Shown here: piece after piece, positions 44,362-57,700 of the stretch
Numbering within the stretch: position 1 is the stretch's first letter
Layout: each line of letters begins with the position of its first letter
Source of the DNA: Pegea sp. RAD2-039
Taxonomy: Eukaryota; Chordata; Thaliacea; Salpida; Salpidae
Assembly (NCBI GenBank): GCA_034620365.1
Contig: JAQGEQ010000263.1
Coordinates: forward strand, 372,001 to 436,000
Reading direction: 5' to 3'
DNA length: 64,000 nt
Notes under the pieces: generated by a model
What the model was told of the DNA's origin: nothing
The model's input: only the letters and a program-made list of their open reading frames with translations
The model's database searches: none
Made by a program: the position numbers and the translations under genes

Positions 44362-47300
44362 TCATTGCAACATCAAATTGTGAAGATTTTCATGGAGAAT
44401 TGTGTCTTTAACATCATTGAAAACATTTCTGATGTTATTTGTATCAATAGCCATTGTGAAGTGATGAAAGAAAGGTTTTCCTTTTGATCTTCGTTTTGAT
44501 TCAAATCTAGAAAAATAGGAATGAGTTTAAAGATCAGCGGACTCGACTGTAGAAGATGACAACAAATAAGTTGGAGAAAAAATTGGTGGTTATATGACAA
44601 GGTTGAGGTGATTAAGGTATCAGTTTGATACGTAAACAAGAAAATTTACAAGAAAGGTAAACATTTGAAATAATTATTAGGTTTAAAGCAAACATTTTGC
44701 GAGTAATTGTTCCTAAATGTTAAATCAAGATAAAAAAAAACTAATTAAAGTTTTAAGTTGTTCGAATTAACGATTATAGTCGTTTGAAAGGTGTTTTGGA
44801 TAAATAAAAGTTTAGATAATCAATTGTTCAACAAAACAAATCAATAATTTCATCTTCTTAAATAAAACTTCAGTCGAAAATCTCTAATTGACAAAATAAT
44901 GTCTTTTTTACAGTAAGATTTGAACAAATGTAAAATTTAATGATAAATTTTCAGGAAATTTAAAAAAATTCCAAAAATGAAGTAAATTAGAAGATAAAGA
45001 ATTGTTAGGAGAATAGGATATTTTGATGATAGTATCATTAAGTTTGTAGGGTTAGTTAGTGCTAGGTTTATATCGATATTTGTGAAGTATTGAGAATATT
45101 TCATGATAAGAAAATTACTTGAAATTGGTTATAAGCAAATAGTTTTGATAAGAACAAATTAATTGAGAATGGAAGAGTTAGTTGGGATTAATTGATGTTG
45201 ATCTTCAAATGAATCTTGTTTCTATCTTCTTGTTTATACATCATGAGATGTAGAAAGAGAAATTAATATACTTCAGTTGAAATTCAAGACTTTTTTCAAA
45301 CGATGGAAACACAAAAAAGACGTCTCAAATAATTTTCATGATTTTGACCATCAAAAGTAAAATAAAAAACAAAAAAAGTTCCCAACAAACCAACAAAACA
45401 AGTAAATAAAAGCGATCTACTTACTTTTGTACTAAAAACCGTTGTACATCAGCAAGACAAAGATTACTTACTTTTGTACTAAAAACCGTTGTACATCAGC
45501 AAGACAAAGATTATCGCCAGGAAATTCAGGAAAATAATTACTTATACAAACACCTTGTTGGACTTTTTCTTCTAGCAAATCACTTTTGTTCAGAAATAAT
45601 ATGATTGACACATTAGTAAAGAAATTACTATTTACTATAGCTTCAAAAATGTCCAAAGACTCCTGTAAATAGATGAAGATCAATTGATGTTAAACTAGAC
45701 AAGAATATTGAGAAAGTGAAGTAGGTGAATTTACAAAATAATATTTGAAGAAGATCAAATAATTTTTAAAGATATTAAGACACTAAATACTCGAGAAATT
45801 CTTGTAGTAAGGAGAAAAGGAAATTGTGGGTTTATGATAAAGTGTCTGACCTGTAATCTGTTAGTTTTTCGATCTTCCATCAACACTTGGTCAAATTCTG
45901 ATGAAGAAGCAAGAAATAGAATAGAAGTGACATCAGAAAAACACCGAAACCATTTCTGTGGAATTGATTTGAAATCAGAAAGTTAAACGAAAACGCATTT
46001 CCTTAATGACGTTGATTTGAGGTGATAAAAATAATTCGTATTTCTAAAAATAGCTGATCAATTACTTGGCGCTGGCTACGTTGACCACCAACATCGAAAA
46101 AACGAAATGGGATTCGACGTATCTCAAAGACATACTCTTGAATACCTCTGGTTGCTTGACGTGATAGAAGTACATCTTTCATTGAGGGAACATAATCCTG
46201 TTTTAGTTTGAAATTTGTTTAATTGGTTTGAATGATTTTGAAAATTTTAGAAGTTAGTTTTTAGTTGCACTGATCAGATAATCTAGTTATAGGATGTGAA
46301 AGACATTTTATAGAATAATTTCTAATCTTGTAATTTGTGACGGCCACAAGAACAATTTTTTTTTTTTAATTTGTAGATTACTTTTCATGCAGAAACTTTT
46401 TAAAGCTTATAGAAAAGATTTTAGAAAACTTTTTTAAACAGTTAAAAATATTTTTAAATTAATTATTAAAGTTTAAAAAATTGAAATTAGCAAAAATGTT
46501 GAAGTAAATTCTTTTTAAAAAAAATAGTTTGTTATTTATCTAAAAGTTTGTAATGAAGTAAATAAAAACAATTTAATAAAAAATGTTTGAAATAATTCAA
46601 ATTTACAATTTCTCCAATTCTCTTTAAATTCTCAAGAAAATATTTGACGGATTCACCCTGAAAAATAAATTAAATAGGATTAAAAGAAATTACATCAAAA
46701 AGACACAAGGATCTCACCAATTGAAACTCTCGCCTCCTCTCATAGGCACTCCGGAGTCCACTATCTTTCCACAACTCAGTTATATGAGGAAGAAATTGCA
46801 GAAAAGTTTCTACATCTAAAGTTGTAAACTTATCAAAAGTCATAATGTAATCAGAGTGTTGTTGTCTGTTTGTATCTTCCCAAGGAATACAAAGCTTATC
46901 ACGAGCATCTACTAACACCTGTTAAATTTATTGATGATGATATGTTCTTATTCAAATCTTCACTTACCTTCATTCCTTTAACTATATTTCCATATACAGT
47001 CGAACGATAATCTAATAAATCTTGTTCTTTATAACCCTTACCATGTAATATCCTCATTTGTTTTAAGAAGGTGCTTTTACCGCTTTCACCAGCACCCAGT
47101 AATAACAGCTTCACCTGTTTTATAGAAATGATGAAATAAATTTTTGAAATATTTTATCTAATGTAAATTGGAGAAATATATTTGATGTAAAATACAAAAC
47201 ATTAAGGTCAAAAGCAAATTAAAAAATGTTTACTTCAATATTATACAAACAGGTTTAAGAATTTGAAGTTTTTAAATGTTATGATATTAGACAAAACTAC

Positions 47301-47463
47301 TTTATAATCATCTATGTCTTCTAAATCATTTAAGAGATACCTGTCTTTTAAAATATCTCTTTTCTTCACGAAGTTCATCATCAATTTGGTCGCTTGCTTT
47401 CTTCTTATCATCAGTTAAGCAATTGAATCTACAGTTAAAAGGTTTTCCACAATTTAGACCCAT
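44362..47463 (-). CDS. GNA12/13: heterotrimeric G-protein alpha subunit, G12/13 class
   Basis: Eight exons on the minus strand (47463-47341, 47114-46968, 46918-46718, 46657-46607, 46197-46066, 45955-45851, 45662-45472, 44506-44362) join to 364 residues. G12/13 subunits couple receptors to RhoGEFs. The N-terminus MGLNC...NC offers palmitoylation cysteines. Motifs are the P-loop GAGESGKST (48-56), G12/13-typical [13 protein letters not shown] and [11 protein letters not shown], switch I with catalytic Arg187 in RQATRGI, switch [14 protein letters not shown] with catalytic Gln213, NKSD (278-281), and the C-terminal tail NLMLQ, the class signature. Switch II differs from the near-invariant RSERK (Glu and Lys are both Gln). 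Introns range from 49 to 965 nt. The exon 7 donor lies in a 47-bp tandem duplication. Confidence 0.96.
45419..45512 (-). repeat. 47-bp tandem duplication spanning the G-alpha exon 7 donor
   Basis: Two copies that I read as identical (45419-45465 and 45466-45512) abut. In transcript order each consists of the last 41 nt of exon 7 plus GTAAGT. The first donor met (45471) keeps the frame into exon 8. The second would extend the exon to an in-frame TAA embedded in the first GTAAGT. Confidence 0.93.
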
Positions 47464-49579
47464 TTATAGTGTCCCATTTATATATATGACAACTTTATGA
47501 ACACTTGAATCAAGCTCAAAATAAACTTGCATAAATGTACTAAAACCAAAATCTCTTAATATATCTGTCTCTGATATACAAAAATAATGAGATAAATAAT
47601 TTATATAAGTTATGACTAAATTAAATAAAAATTAAAATTTACTAAAAAAAACAAATAAATCAAATAATATTAAACAGTTTTATTTCAATGTATAAAACAA
47701 AATTATAAGTTTTGAAAAACTTTGATGAAAATCAGTTTGATGAAAATCAGTTGCTTATCTATACTTTTCAAACAATCTAAAAAACGATTTTTTTTAATTA
47801 TAATTCAAAACAAAAAAAAGTAAACAACCTAAGCTGATTTTTAATATGATATAGCTAAAAACAAATAGTTTTATTAAGCTATAAGCTGGATAAGGAAATA
47901 TTAAAAACTTGATTAACATTTCATTAATCTTTTTAATGTCTAAAAAAAATTTTATTTATACCAAAATTTAAATGATAAACAACTTATAAGTTTAAAAAAG
48001 TGTTTTACTCTAAACAAATATATCATCTCACTTTATTTTCTAATAATATTTTTATATTTAAAAAGTTTAAATTAACATTAAATATAGTAAAAATTAATGT
48101 CTAAATATAAATTTGAAGAAATGCTAAATTAATAAGTTATATAAACTAAATTAATCATAAACTGTCATGATAGTTGGTTACTATTTATGAAACATTTGAC
48201 TAAATTTATCAATTATAAAAACTATAGTATAAGTTTTATAAAGGTTTAAAAACAATAATAAAGTAAATTGTTGAGTATTATAAAAACAAAACAGCTCATA
48301 GCCAATATAAAGTAAACACTATTACAAAAAATAAACATTTGTGATAAATAATATTATTTGTCACTGACCAAGCAACAAGAAAGTAATTTTATTGTAACTT
48401 GGTAAATTAGTAGATAAAAAATTTAAAAATAATAAAAGTATAAAGCCTTTTATATATTATAGTGTTTACTATATCCTTATTTTGTTCATAATTTTAATTT
48501 CAAAATATAATTTTACTTATGTTATCATTTTATTTATAGTGCCAATAATAAAATTAAACACAAATTTTTAATTTTAAGTTTATTTCCAACAAAATACAGA
48601 TTTTTTTTACTTTAATCAATTAATTAAAAGTAAACTAACAACCAACATTTAATTATTGATTCTAAAAAAAATAGGTTAATATCGAAAAATGTAGCAAAAT
48701 AATAATAATGTATTAAATGTAAAGTCATAAAAAAAGTTTTATTGATATAAAATATTGAAATAAAATTGTATTTTATCAGGTAGTAATAAGAATGCAAAGT
48801 AATTTTTATTTAATTTTACTTTAGATCAAAAATTAGTAGACATAAATACCTTTTAATTGAAAATTAAGAGACAAGCTATTCTACTAAATTTACTTCTCTA
48901 AATACGCAAACAAACTATTTAACTTAGCTACACACCCTGAACTACAGTAGAAGAGTTACTACATTTGCGAAAATTGTACCACCTTAAATATGAAACCAAA
49001 AAGGTCCTATTAATTATTTACTAAGTAAATTTAAAAAATAAACACAGAGTTATTTGTATGCTTTTTAATTTTTTAATCTTAAAGTAAACACAATATGTAG
49101 AAACTGATAAAAATCTATAGCTAGCTAAAACATAATATATTAATGTTGCTACATTTTACGTATGAGAGACATTTTAGTCTTGATTAATCAAAATTGACTG
49201 ACCAACACTTAAATTATTCTTTATATTTTAATGGTGAGACTATTCACCATTTTGAAGTATTAATTTTGATAATTTTGGTTATAAAAAATAAGAAAGTGCT
49301 TAACAAACTTTAATACAACTAAATTTTATCACACCTTAGAGAGTTTATTAACAGCTTTGTTCATTAGTATTGTCATCACTTAAATCAATCTTATTTAAAT
49401 AAACTCTGATTATTATTAAAATGCAATTGGATTGTTCGAAACAATAAAGCAATAGATCAAATTGTACATGATGAATAGACCTAACTGAAAATATTTATCT
49501 TATCTTTTAATTAAAGATTTTCTAAATTAGAAAACTAGTTCTTTAATGATTTGATTTACTAAAAAATGCTGCTTTAATC
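47464..49579. other. intergenic, very AT-rich
   Basis: No gene, RNA or dispersed repeat seen. The G-alpha promoter should lie in the left end but shows no recognisable element. Confidence 0.6.
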
Positions 49580-51066
49580 ATGCTAACTTCTAGTAGTAAA
49601 CGTACTTTAACAGTTTTTATACATAGTTTAGTACTAGTCATTCTATTTGTACTTTCACCTGTATCAGGTAAATATATTATTGACATAATTTTTTATCCTT
49701 TTAAAACGGTAATTTAAAAAAAATTCAAAGTAATATAAAATTTTTAGTAGTTATCAAAGACGATATATAAGCTGAATAATTATGATGAGATAAAATAATA
49801 GAAATCTTTAGACCAGTTGAAAGTATATCTTTTGAAATTAAGTCAACATTTCAAACTTATATTTCATATCTGTAAACTTTGTTGCGTAACTAAATGTACA
49901 AGCAATATCTATTTTTCAGCAGTGACATCAATAAACGGCTCTAAACTTATTTTAAGATGAAAAAATTGGCATTTAAACTAATATTCTTCTACACATAAGT
50001 ATAAAATTTTATCATCAGCAGCTTTATTTCAATTTTAAACTTATTAATACCTCTAAAAATCAAAATATTTTTTCCTTATGTTTAAAGCTTCTAAAATAGT
50101 TTTAAATATTACCGAAAAACTAATAATTAATATTCTGTATGCAGTAAAAAACACTAACAGTCTGACGTAAACCTAAAAAGTTGTTAATAAAAGACTCTGC
50201 CATCAAAAGACCCTGATATTGGGAGTTATTTTTAAGTGTAGTAAATTAAAACCAGCTTATTGTATAAGAAACAGAAGAAATAATTAAATATTGAAATTCA
50301 AAATAAATTTGATAAGCTCGTACAAGCTTGTCAACTTAATCGTCAATAATCTTTTTCCATTATAGAACTATAGCGCCAAAAATAGGTAACCTCTAAATCA
50401 CATTCGTCAATTGATTGAAGCACATTGTATAAACACTTTATAAGTAAATAAATAAGTTTTTTTATCGGTAATAATACATTAAACATTTATCATTCATATT
50501 AATAATTAAATAAAAAAATCCTAACTCAACAATACCTAAATACTCTATCTAACCTAAAAAAATAGCTTGTAACTGATAACACTAAGAAGATACATCTAAA
50601 ATACGTCGTTGCTAAAACTTGTATAAAAAATATATACACTAAACCAGTACACTAACACATTAATAAATTTACCTGCTACAAGCATATGGAGTTAAAACAT
50701 TTAAAACAATACTTTGATTAGAAGTAAAATTATATAAGCCGCTAAATATATAATCTCTATAAAATGTTATTAACACATGAGAAATAATTTGCAGTACATC
50801 TTTCTGTAAACCGCTTTAAACAACTTTTTGTAAATATAAACATTTTGTAATCTACTTATGATCATAAGTAAGCTTTTGATCTATAATTAATTTCAGTTAA
50901 AAAGGAAACTTGTAAAGGTATGTCAAAAGACATGTTGAAAATGATAAGATTCAAACTGTGTAATTTTAGTTTACTAATAATAATGTGGACTAGTCTAAGT
51001 GCAATTAATTCTTTGCTTATTGTTATATACTTATTGTTATTTGCTGGTTTAATTTCTTATTCGTAA
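49580..51066 (+). CDS. possible small two-exon membrane/secreted protein
   Basis: Exon 1 (49580-49667) encodes a signal-peptide-like start (LTVFIHSLVLVILFVLSPVS) and ends at a good donor (CAG|GTAAAT). An exon at 50897-51066 begins after TTAATTTCAG in a compatible phase and reads KKETCKGM, a second Cys, then two hydrophobic stretches to the stop. Joined directly they give about 86 residues. Another possible short exon starts at 49921. The hydrophobic C-terminus could be a membrane span or a GPI-anchor signal. No family is recognised and the pairing is inference from phase and proximity. Confidence 0.32.
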
Positions 51067-54000
51067 CATGACACAACAACTTATTTGATCAATTAAGGAC
51101 TTGGACCTAAAAACCCGACTGAATCAAGCAAAATAAAAAAAAAATCTTGGTAGTTTAACTTTTAAGATTTTGAAATCAAGAAATTAAAATCGAAAATTTC
51201 CACCAGTAAACCTCACAAAAGTCATAAAATATTTCTTTTCTATAATAAATAATCTTGTTCTAAATACTGCTTACAAGATATTTCTTTAAATGATTTGAGA
51301 ACATAAATAAGCTAAAAAAATTAAAGTATTTATAAGAGGAAAATATTAAAGCTTAATCTATCATCAATAATAAAGTAAAGTTTCAGATTAATCCACAAAG
51401 GCAACAAGATCTTTGACTTTGAGCTTCTTTGATTAGTTTGTCATTTTAGTTATGATTGCAATGATTTTTTGGAATGAAGTTTTGTAGAAGTTTGTTTTAA
51501 TCACCATAATACAAAGAGCAAGTCTTAAAAATAATCAAAAATCGTATCTTGTTAGCAAAGTTCTGGAGAACTAACCAACTACACGTTTCCATGAATTTAT
51601 TTTAAAGATAATTTTTCACATCATTTGGTTTGTTAATCCAACTGTTTAGTAATACAATTGAAACGGCTTTTAGCATTTATTATTATTATTTACATCTGTA
51701 TTAGTCGACAAAAGGAAACATAATAATATTATTTATTTATCATTTAACTGAGAAGTTTAATAAAGATAAAAAGAGAGAGTTTTTTATTATATCTTAAGTT
51801 GAATCTTGAAAAAGAATCCAGCTTTTTTTCTTTGGAAAAATAACTTTATGTTATCCTTTAAAATAGCTTCACTTTCCAAGACATCAAAAATCCATTTTCT
51901 TCTTATATAAATTTATCATTTAGTGTATAACATTATAAGCAGCAGAAAAAACGTAATTTACAGTTCATTAATTTTGAAGAAAGTAATCATCAAGTTCAAC
52001 GTTTCTTTTTTAAATCTATAGTTCTTCTCTTCTAGGGTGGATCAAGCATTTTTGGTAATTACTACTAACAAAGAGTTAGGTAAAATCCTATAAGTTCTGT
52101 TTGAAAGTGCTAAAGAAGAAAAGGCTAAAAGGATTTATTAACATTTACTACAGAAAAAACACTTTGAAACCCAAATTAAAATATATTAGAGATATTTATT
52201 TTTGTTTCAGAAGTTTTATTAGAGCTTTATGGTTTTCTATGAAAAGAAGAAAATACGCTCTTAATCTTTTATCTTTTATCATAAGCATCTTTTAATAAAG
52301 ACCATTTTAGGTGATACAATTGAAAATTAATTTTTTTAAATATTTTTTCTCTAGTAAGTAAATGACAAAATACAAAATACTAGATGAAATTATTCACGAC
52401 AAAACATCAAAAACCCTTCAGTCTAGTTACATATCAAAATAGTTTAAAGTCTTATGGCTTCGGAAGGAAGGGAGTAAGTCTTTATTCCACAATTTTGCTC
52501 ATGTGAAACCTGTAAAGCTCAAAATCTTAACAAGCAAGCCACAACTCATCTTTCTACTGACGTCACTATGGTTACACATCATCTTTTAGATACAATTGTA
52601 AAAGTCAGGATCAACTTGAGCATTTTTACTGGTTGTTGGCATCTACGCAACCACACTTCATACGAGAAAACTGATTTACTTGCTCAAAATACTTCAACTA
52701 CATCTAGTTATGAACTAAATCTTCTTTAGTGTCTTATAGCTTTGATGCAGTTACATTATTCGACAATCTACTGGAGGTACTATTTGGTACCTGAAACAAG
52801 CTACAAGACTGTAAGAAAAATGTTTGTTCTCAATCAGGTAGGAGCTCAATACTCCTCTGCTTCATCTATTACTTAATTGCTTAAAATCTATTGAAAGATT
52901 TATTTCTAATATAAACTTTTCCACTTCAGCTTGTCAAAACGTTAAATCGTTTAAAACTTATGAGTTTAGATTGGTTTGTAGTTGTCTGGTTGAAATTTGC
53001 TGATCAAAACAGGAATACTTTCTTCCTATCTGCAAATGAGGTTTTGATTATAGTGGAGTGTAGCTGAACCACCCCAACTTTTTAGATCCAATGCTGGGTG
53101 ACACAGACCAGTAACCTTGATTTTGAAGTCATCAGATTGTAGGTTTTTTGTCTAGATTTACTCACATAAAACTTGCTTCTTCCAAAACAACTTCGGGAGA
53201 GTAGATACCTATAACTGAGAAAATACTTTCTGTACTCGAGAAATAGTCGCATCTTGTTTACATTCTTAAAGTTGAGAAGATTTATATCGTCTGACGATAA
53301 TCAAAAAGAACATCATTTTAATATAAATAAATGATCAAGTTTGATTTATAAATGCATTCATAATAACAAACGGAATTTGAAAAAATTAGATAAATCAAAT
53401 GTTTGTCTGGCAGAGAAAAAAAGCATTGATAGGTAATACAATTGTTACTATTGTATGTATAAATCGGCTCATTAAAATCAACTTTGAAAATCTAAAATTA
53501 CAAATATTTAGTACAGCTTTTCAAACATATTTACTTAGAAAAAGCTTCATAAATTGAATTAAGACATTATTTGCTTCGACCATTTTAGCCCTAAATTATA
53601 TCTTTATGAATGTGGGTAACAAATAATTAGTTTTACGATAAAGCAACAAATATTTTTATAGCCCTAACCACATTATTGTTTAGTTTTTATAAAAAACTCA
53701 GCTAGCTACAACTTTTATTAGGAACTGGTTCATATTTTTTCAGAAAAACATTCTATAAGCTAAATTTAAAACTAAATATCTACTAAGCTTTGTAAAAACA
53801 ACTCTATCAAAAATAACTTTATACTAGTTTTTAAAAATTGTTTTTTAATTCAATTAAGATTTAATTCTTTTCAAACTAGTTTCAACTGGGTGTTTTGAGT
53901 CAATAACAAAATAAATTGGAATAATATGTTTATAGCTTCATAATACTTGCAATCATTGCTAAATAAGAACAAGTAAATCAGAATTATTAGTTTGAAAAAG

Positions 54001-54757
54001 TAATGAAATACAAATTTCTTTATCAAATAGAATGTTAAAAGTTGTTATATAACACTAAAGTTTTTTTCTTTAAACAATACTTAAGTGGATTTGTACTTAA
54101 GTTTTGAAATAAAGCAATCAACATTGTTTAAGTTAACAAAATCTATGAAAAAAAAACAATGAAAATATTTTGTGATTCTTTCAGCTGAACTAGCTGTGAA
54201 TAATTTGTCAAATAATTATCACGCCTTTCTTACTGAAAACTGTCTGAAGGCATTTCTAAATTTTAAAGGTGTCGATATGTCGGTTCAGTTAGACACACAT
54301 GCCTTAAGCAGCTGGGAGATAAAGATGCAGATAAAACGATATGATTAACTCTATCTCACAAGAAAAATAATTGCTGTAAAATAAATCGAAGGTATGTTTT
54401 GAAGATGAAAAATAAAAACAAATGAAAAAAAGGGTGTGAATAAAAGAAGTTTTCTGTACTTAGTGATCAAAATCTTAGATAAATTACAGATCTTTGCATC
54501 TTATATTATTATATAAAAAATAAAGTTTTAATTTGTGCGGTTAGAATTTTATTTTTCTGACTTTAATAATGCAAAGACAAGACACAAGTAAACACAACAT
54601 AAAATTTTCAGTTATTTTACAAGCCCATAATAAACTGCAAAGTAAAACATTGTATAAGACTTTGTAAAAATCATCTTTCTATCAGAGGCTTCAACTCCTG
54701 CTACCGAAGTAAATTGATTTTATAGTCAAAAGCATAATAAAAAACAAAAATAAGATA
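51067..54757. other. intergenic
   Basis: About 3.7 kb without a supportable gene. The stretch 52440-53060 is less AT-rich and looks like decayed sequence, but all six frames are broken and no repeat partner was seen in the window. Confidence 0.5.
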
Positions 54758-57700
54758 TTAAACGATAGACTTCTCAGACGCATCTTCTTTGTGGAGTTTA
54801 CGGATATGTTTTTTTAAATCAAAATTGCGACAAAAACCTTTTCCGCAAAGTTGACAAGTAAATGGCTTCACGGCAAGATGTGTATTCATATGAAATCCAA
54901 GATTGGACATCTTTATCATAAAAAAAATTCAATTAAAAGAAGAGAAAGATCTGTTTTGAAGTAATATTCAATAGATGCAAGTGAAAAACTTTTATAATTA
55001 GTCTTTCTATGTTTTCTTTATCTTTTATACATTAAAAATTGAAAATAAAAAAGAAAATATTTTCAAACTTACATCATTTTATAATTATGATAATATTTTA
55101 TATAAAGAAGATTACGAAAAACCAAAGTATTTTTGGCTTATGTACTTTTATAAATAGAATAATTACAAAAATGATCAGAAACCAGTTTACTCAGTAAAGA
55201 TTGTAAGATAGATGAATGTTCACCTGATGAAATGCTTTATTACAAATCTTGCATTTGTATTCTTTTTCAGTTTTGTGGGTCAAGCAATGATTTTTATAAT
55301 TTCCTTTTTGATGAAAGCGTTTACCGCATATCTTGCAACAGTAAGGTCGATCTCCAGTATGAATACGAAGGTGTGTATTTAATGTTGAACTGCGGTTAAA
55401 GGCTTTTCCACAAACCTTACATTTATGAGGTCTTTCCTACCAAAACACCAACATATCATCAAAATACTTTAATATAAAATTTTGTTACAAACTTTCGGCT
55501 CTTAGAAACATTTTAAGAAGCCATTTACAAAATACTGTTAAGCAGTTTTATTTTGCTTTTTAAATTTACTTTAAAGAATGTTAAGATTAATAAATTGAGT
55601 TTGAATTAAGATATAATATTTCTTAATTTATCTAATATATAAACTAGCTCAGTTTAATCTGTTTTTCTTTTAATTCAAAATTCTTTAAGTTAATGCTCCT
55701 TATACTTGGCTTCTACGGGTTAGATGAATGTTATAAAACAAACAATTCAAATTTTTAAAAAATGTTCTTACTGTTTAATATGTGGTAACTGTTTTGAAAG
55801 AAATCATTCAAAATTTATTGTTGAAAATTAAACGGTAATTTATGAGAATTATACAATCATTTTACTTTTATTTTAAAAACAGAACCAATATTTTTATGAG
55901 AAGTTTTTCAAAACTAAAAAATAATTATAAGAAAAATTAAACTTTGCGCCTTTAGAAAATCTATATCATATTTTTTAAACATTTTTTTAAACGTTTTGAG
56001 TACATATCTAGAAGAATACTTAGATTGAATGAAAAGTTATAGTTTATCATTAAAGGTTCTTAAAATTGTCATAAAGTTAATAAATTCTAAATATTTTTCC
56101 TTTAATTACTATATTCACTTCTCTATAAAAAATGTTAATATTTTAAGTCTATTTTTATCAACACACCCCAATTAAGATTTAAACTTTTAGATAACATCTC
56201 TTAATCTGACAATAAGAATAAATGATAAATATTTTTCTGTGAAATAAATAATTGCTTTTTCTACGAATATTGTCAATAGAAATTTAAACAAAACAGATAT
56301 CTCTAAAAGTGTTTTAAATTTTAAACATTTTAAGCTTATCATAAATTTTAATCTTGAAAATTCTGCTGATTTTTCTATTCTAAGAAATAAATTTTGTATT
56401 CTAAGAAACTAAATAATAATTTTTAATGAAATTCCACAAAATTATTTACAATTAATCTTGTTAGAAGTGTTTTTTAAAAAGATTTAATCAATATGTAACT
56501 TCTACAAAACTAAACTCTTGTTTATAAAAGATTATTAACCATATGAAATATGTTTTAATTTGATCATTTTTATCAGCTAGTTTTTATCTGATTTAAATCA
56601 GTAAACTTCTTGAATACTTATCTAATTAAAAGTGCTTAAACGACGAAATTAATCTTTATAAATTTATGTCGTATTATTAATAAATACGTTAGTACTTGAT
56701 ATAATTGCTCAAATTTGCTGCTTACAATAACTACTGGATACCAACAACACTCTCAAAATGAAACAGGTCGAAGCTCTTTTAAGTAAGGATTAAATACTTG
56801 AAGATAACACGCTATGTGCAATAAACCTAAGTTAGGTTAAGCTCTATGTAGGTGATTAGAATGATAAGTATGATTCTTAGGAAAGCTCTTCTAAGCACTT
56901 TTCTCTGACAAGTCAAAGAACACGTCGAAGAAAAAATGAGAATTTTATCTCTGTTTTTTACATCTTAATAAAAATGGAGCGAAAGCTGTATGCCACCTAC
57001 AACAGAAATGTCATCGGCTTAAAACAAGGGATTTAATGTAAAACGCCAGAAAAGGCGAAAGCACTTAAAGTCGTACTGCAAATAATTTAAATCCTATTTA
57101 ACTTGACTACCGTAAAACTGAGCTTAAACGGAAAAATGAACAGGAAGTAGAAGAAATTACTTCTATCTCTCACAAATAGAAAGATAAAAAGCCATTTTAT
57201 TTATGTATAGATAAAATCTCAGCTTATAAGACCCCAATATTCGGTTTGATTTAAAACAAATCTAAAATTTTGTGTCATCAGAAACTCCTTTAGTCTGAAG
57301 CTACACTGTAACTGAACAATCGCAACTGGTGGAATAAGATCTCTCTTCCAAGGATTTTAAACGAGAGATTCTTTTGAAGGTTCGTGTTAGAATGAGATTA
57401 CGGATGAAGACATCTTTCACCAAACTTTTTATCTTAAGTAAATAGACTTCAGTCAGCCAAATCGACCCTTTTATTTATCAAACACTTGAAATTGTTCAGA
57501 TTTCTGCGCTTTCAGTTACCAAATGGCCATTTTTATCTGCTTGTCAGTTCGCTATAAAAACTTTTAACTAAATATGAAATATTTAGGAATAATAATTATA
57601 AAAAATTCAATCAAGAAAACTGTTCTATGAAATCATTTTATTTAATAATCAAGTTTTTATCAGAAAAAAATATATATGGCTAATAATATCATGTTTACAT

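Noticed and set aside
44296..44639. Plus- and minus-strand frames near the G-alpha last exon
   Set aside because: The real reading is the minus-strand exon 44506-44362 ending NLMLQ; the others overlap it in wrong frames.
48471..48480. ATATCCTTAT, and GTATCCTT at 36593
   Set aside because: U12 donor-like words outside any gene, with no branch site or exons; chance in AT-rich DNA. The FKBP case stands because donor, branch, AC end and frame agree.
52440..53060. GC-richer stretch as a gene or transposon remnant
   Set aside because: All frames are interrupted and no repeat partner, terminal repeats or recognisable motif is visible.
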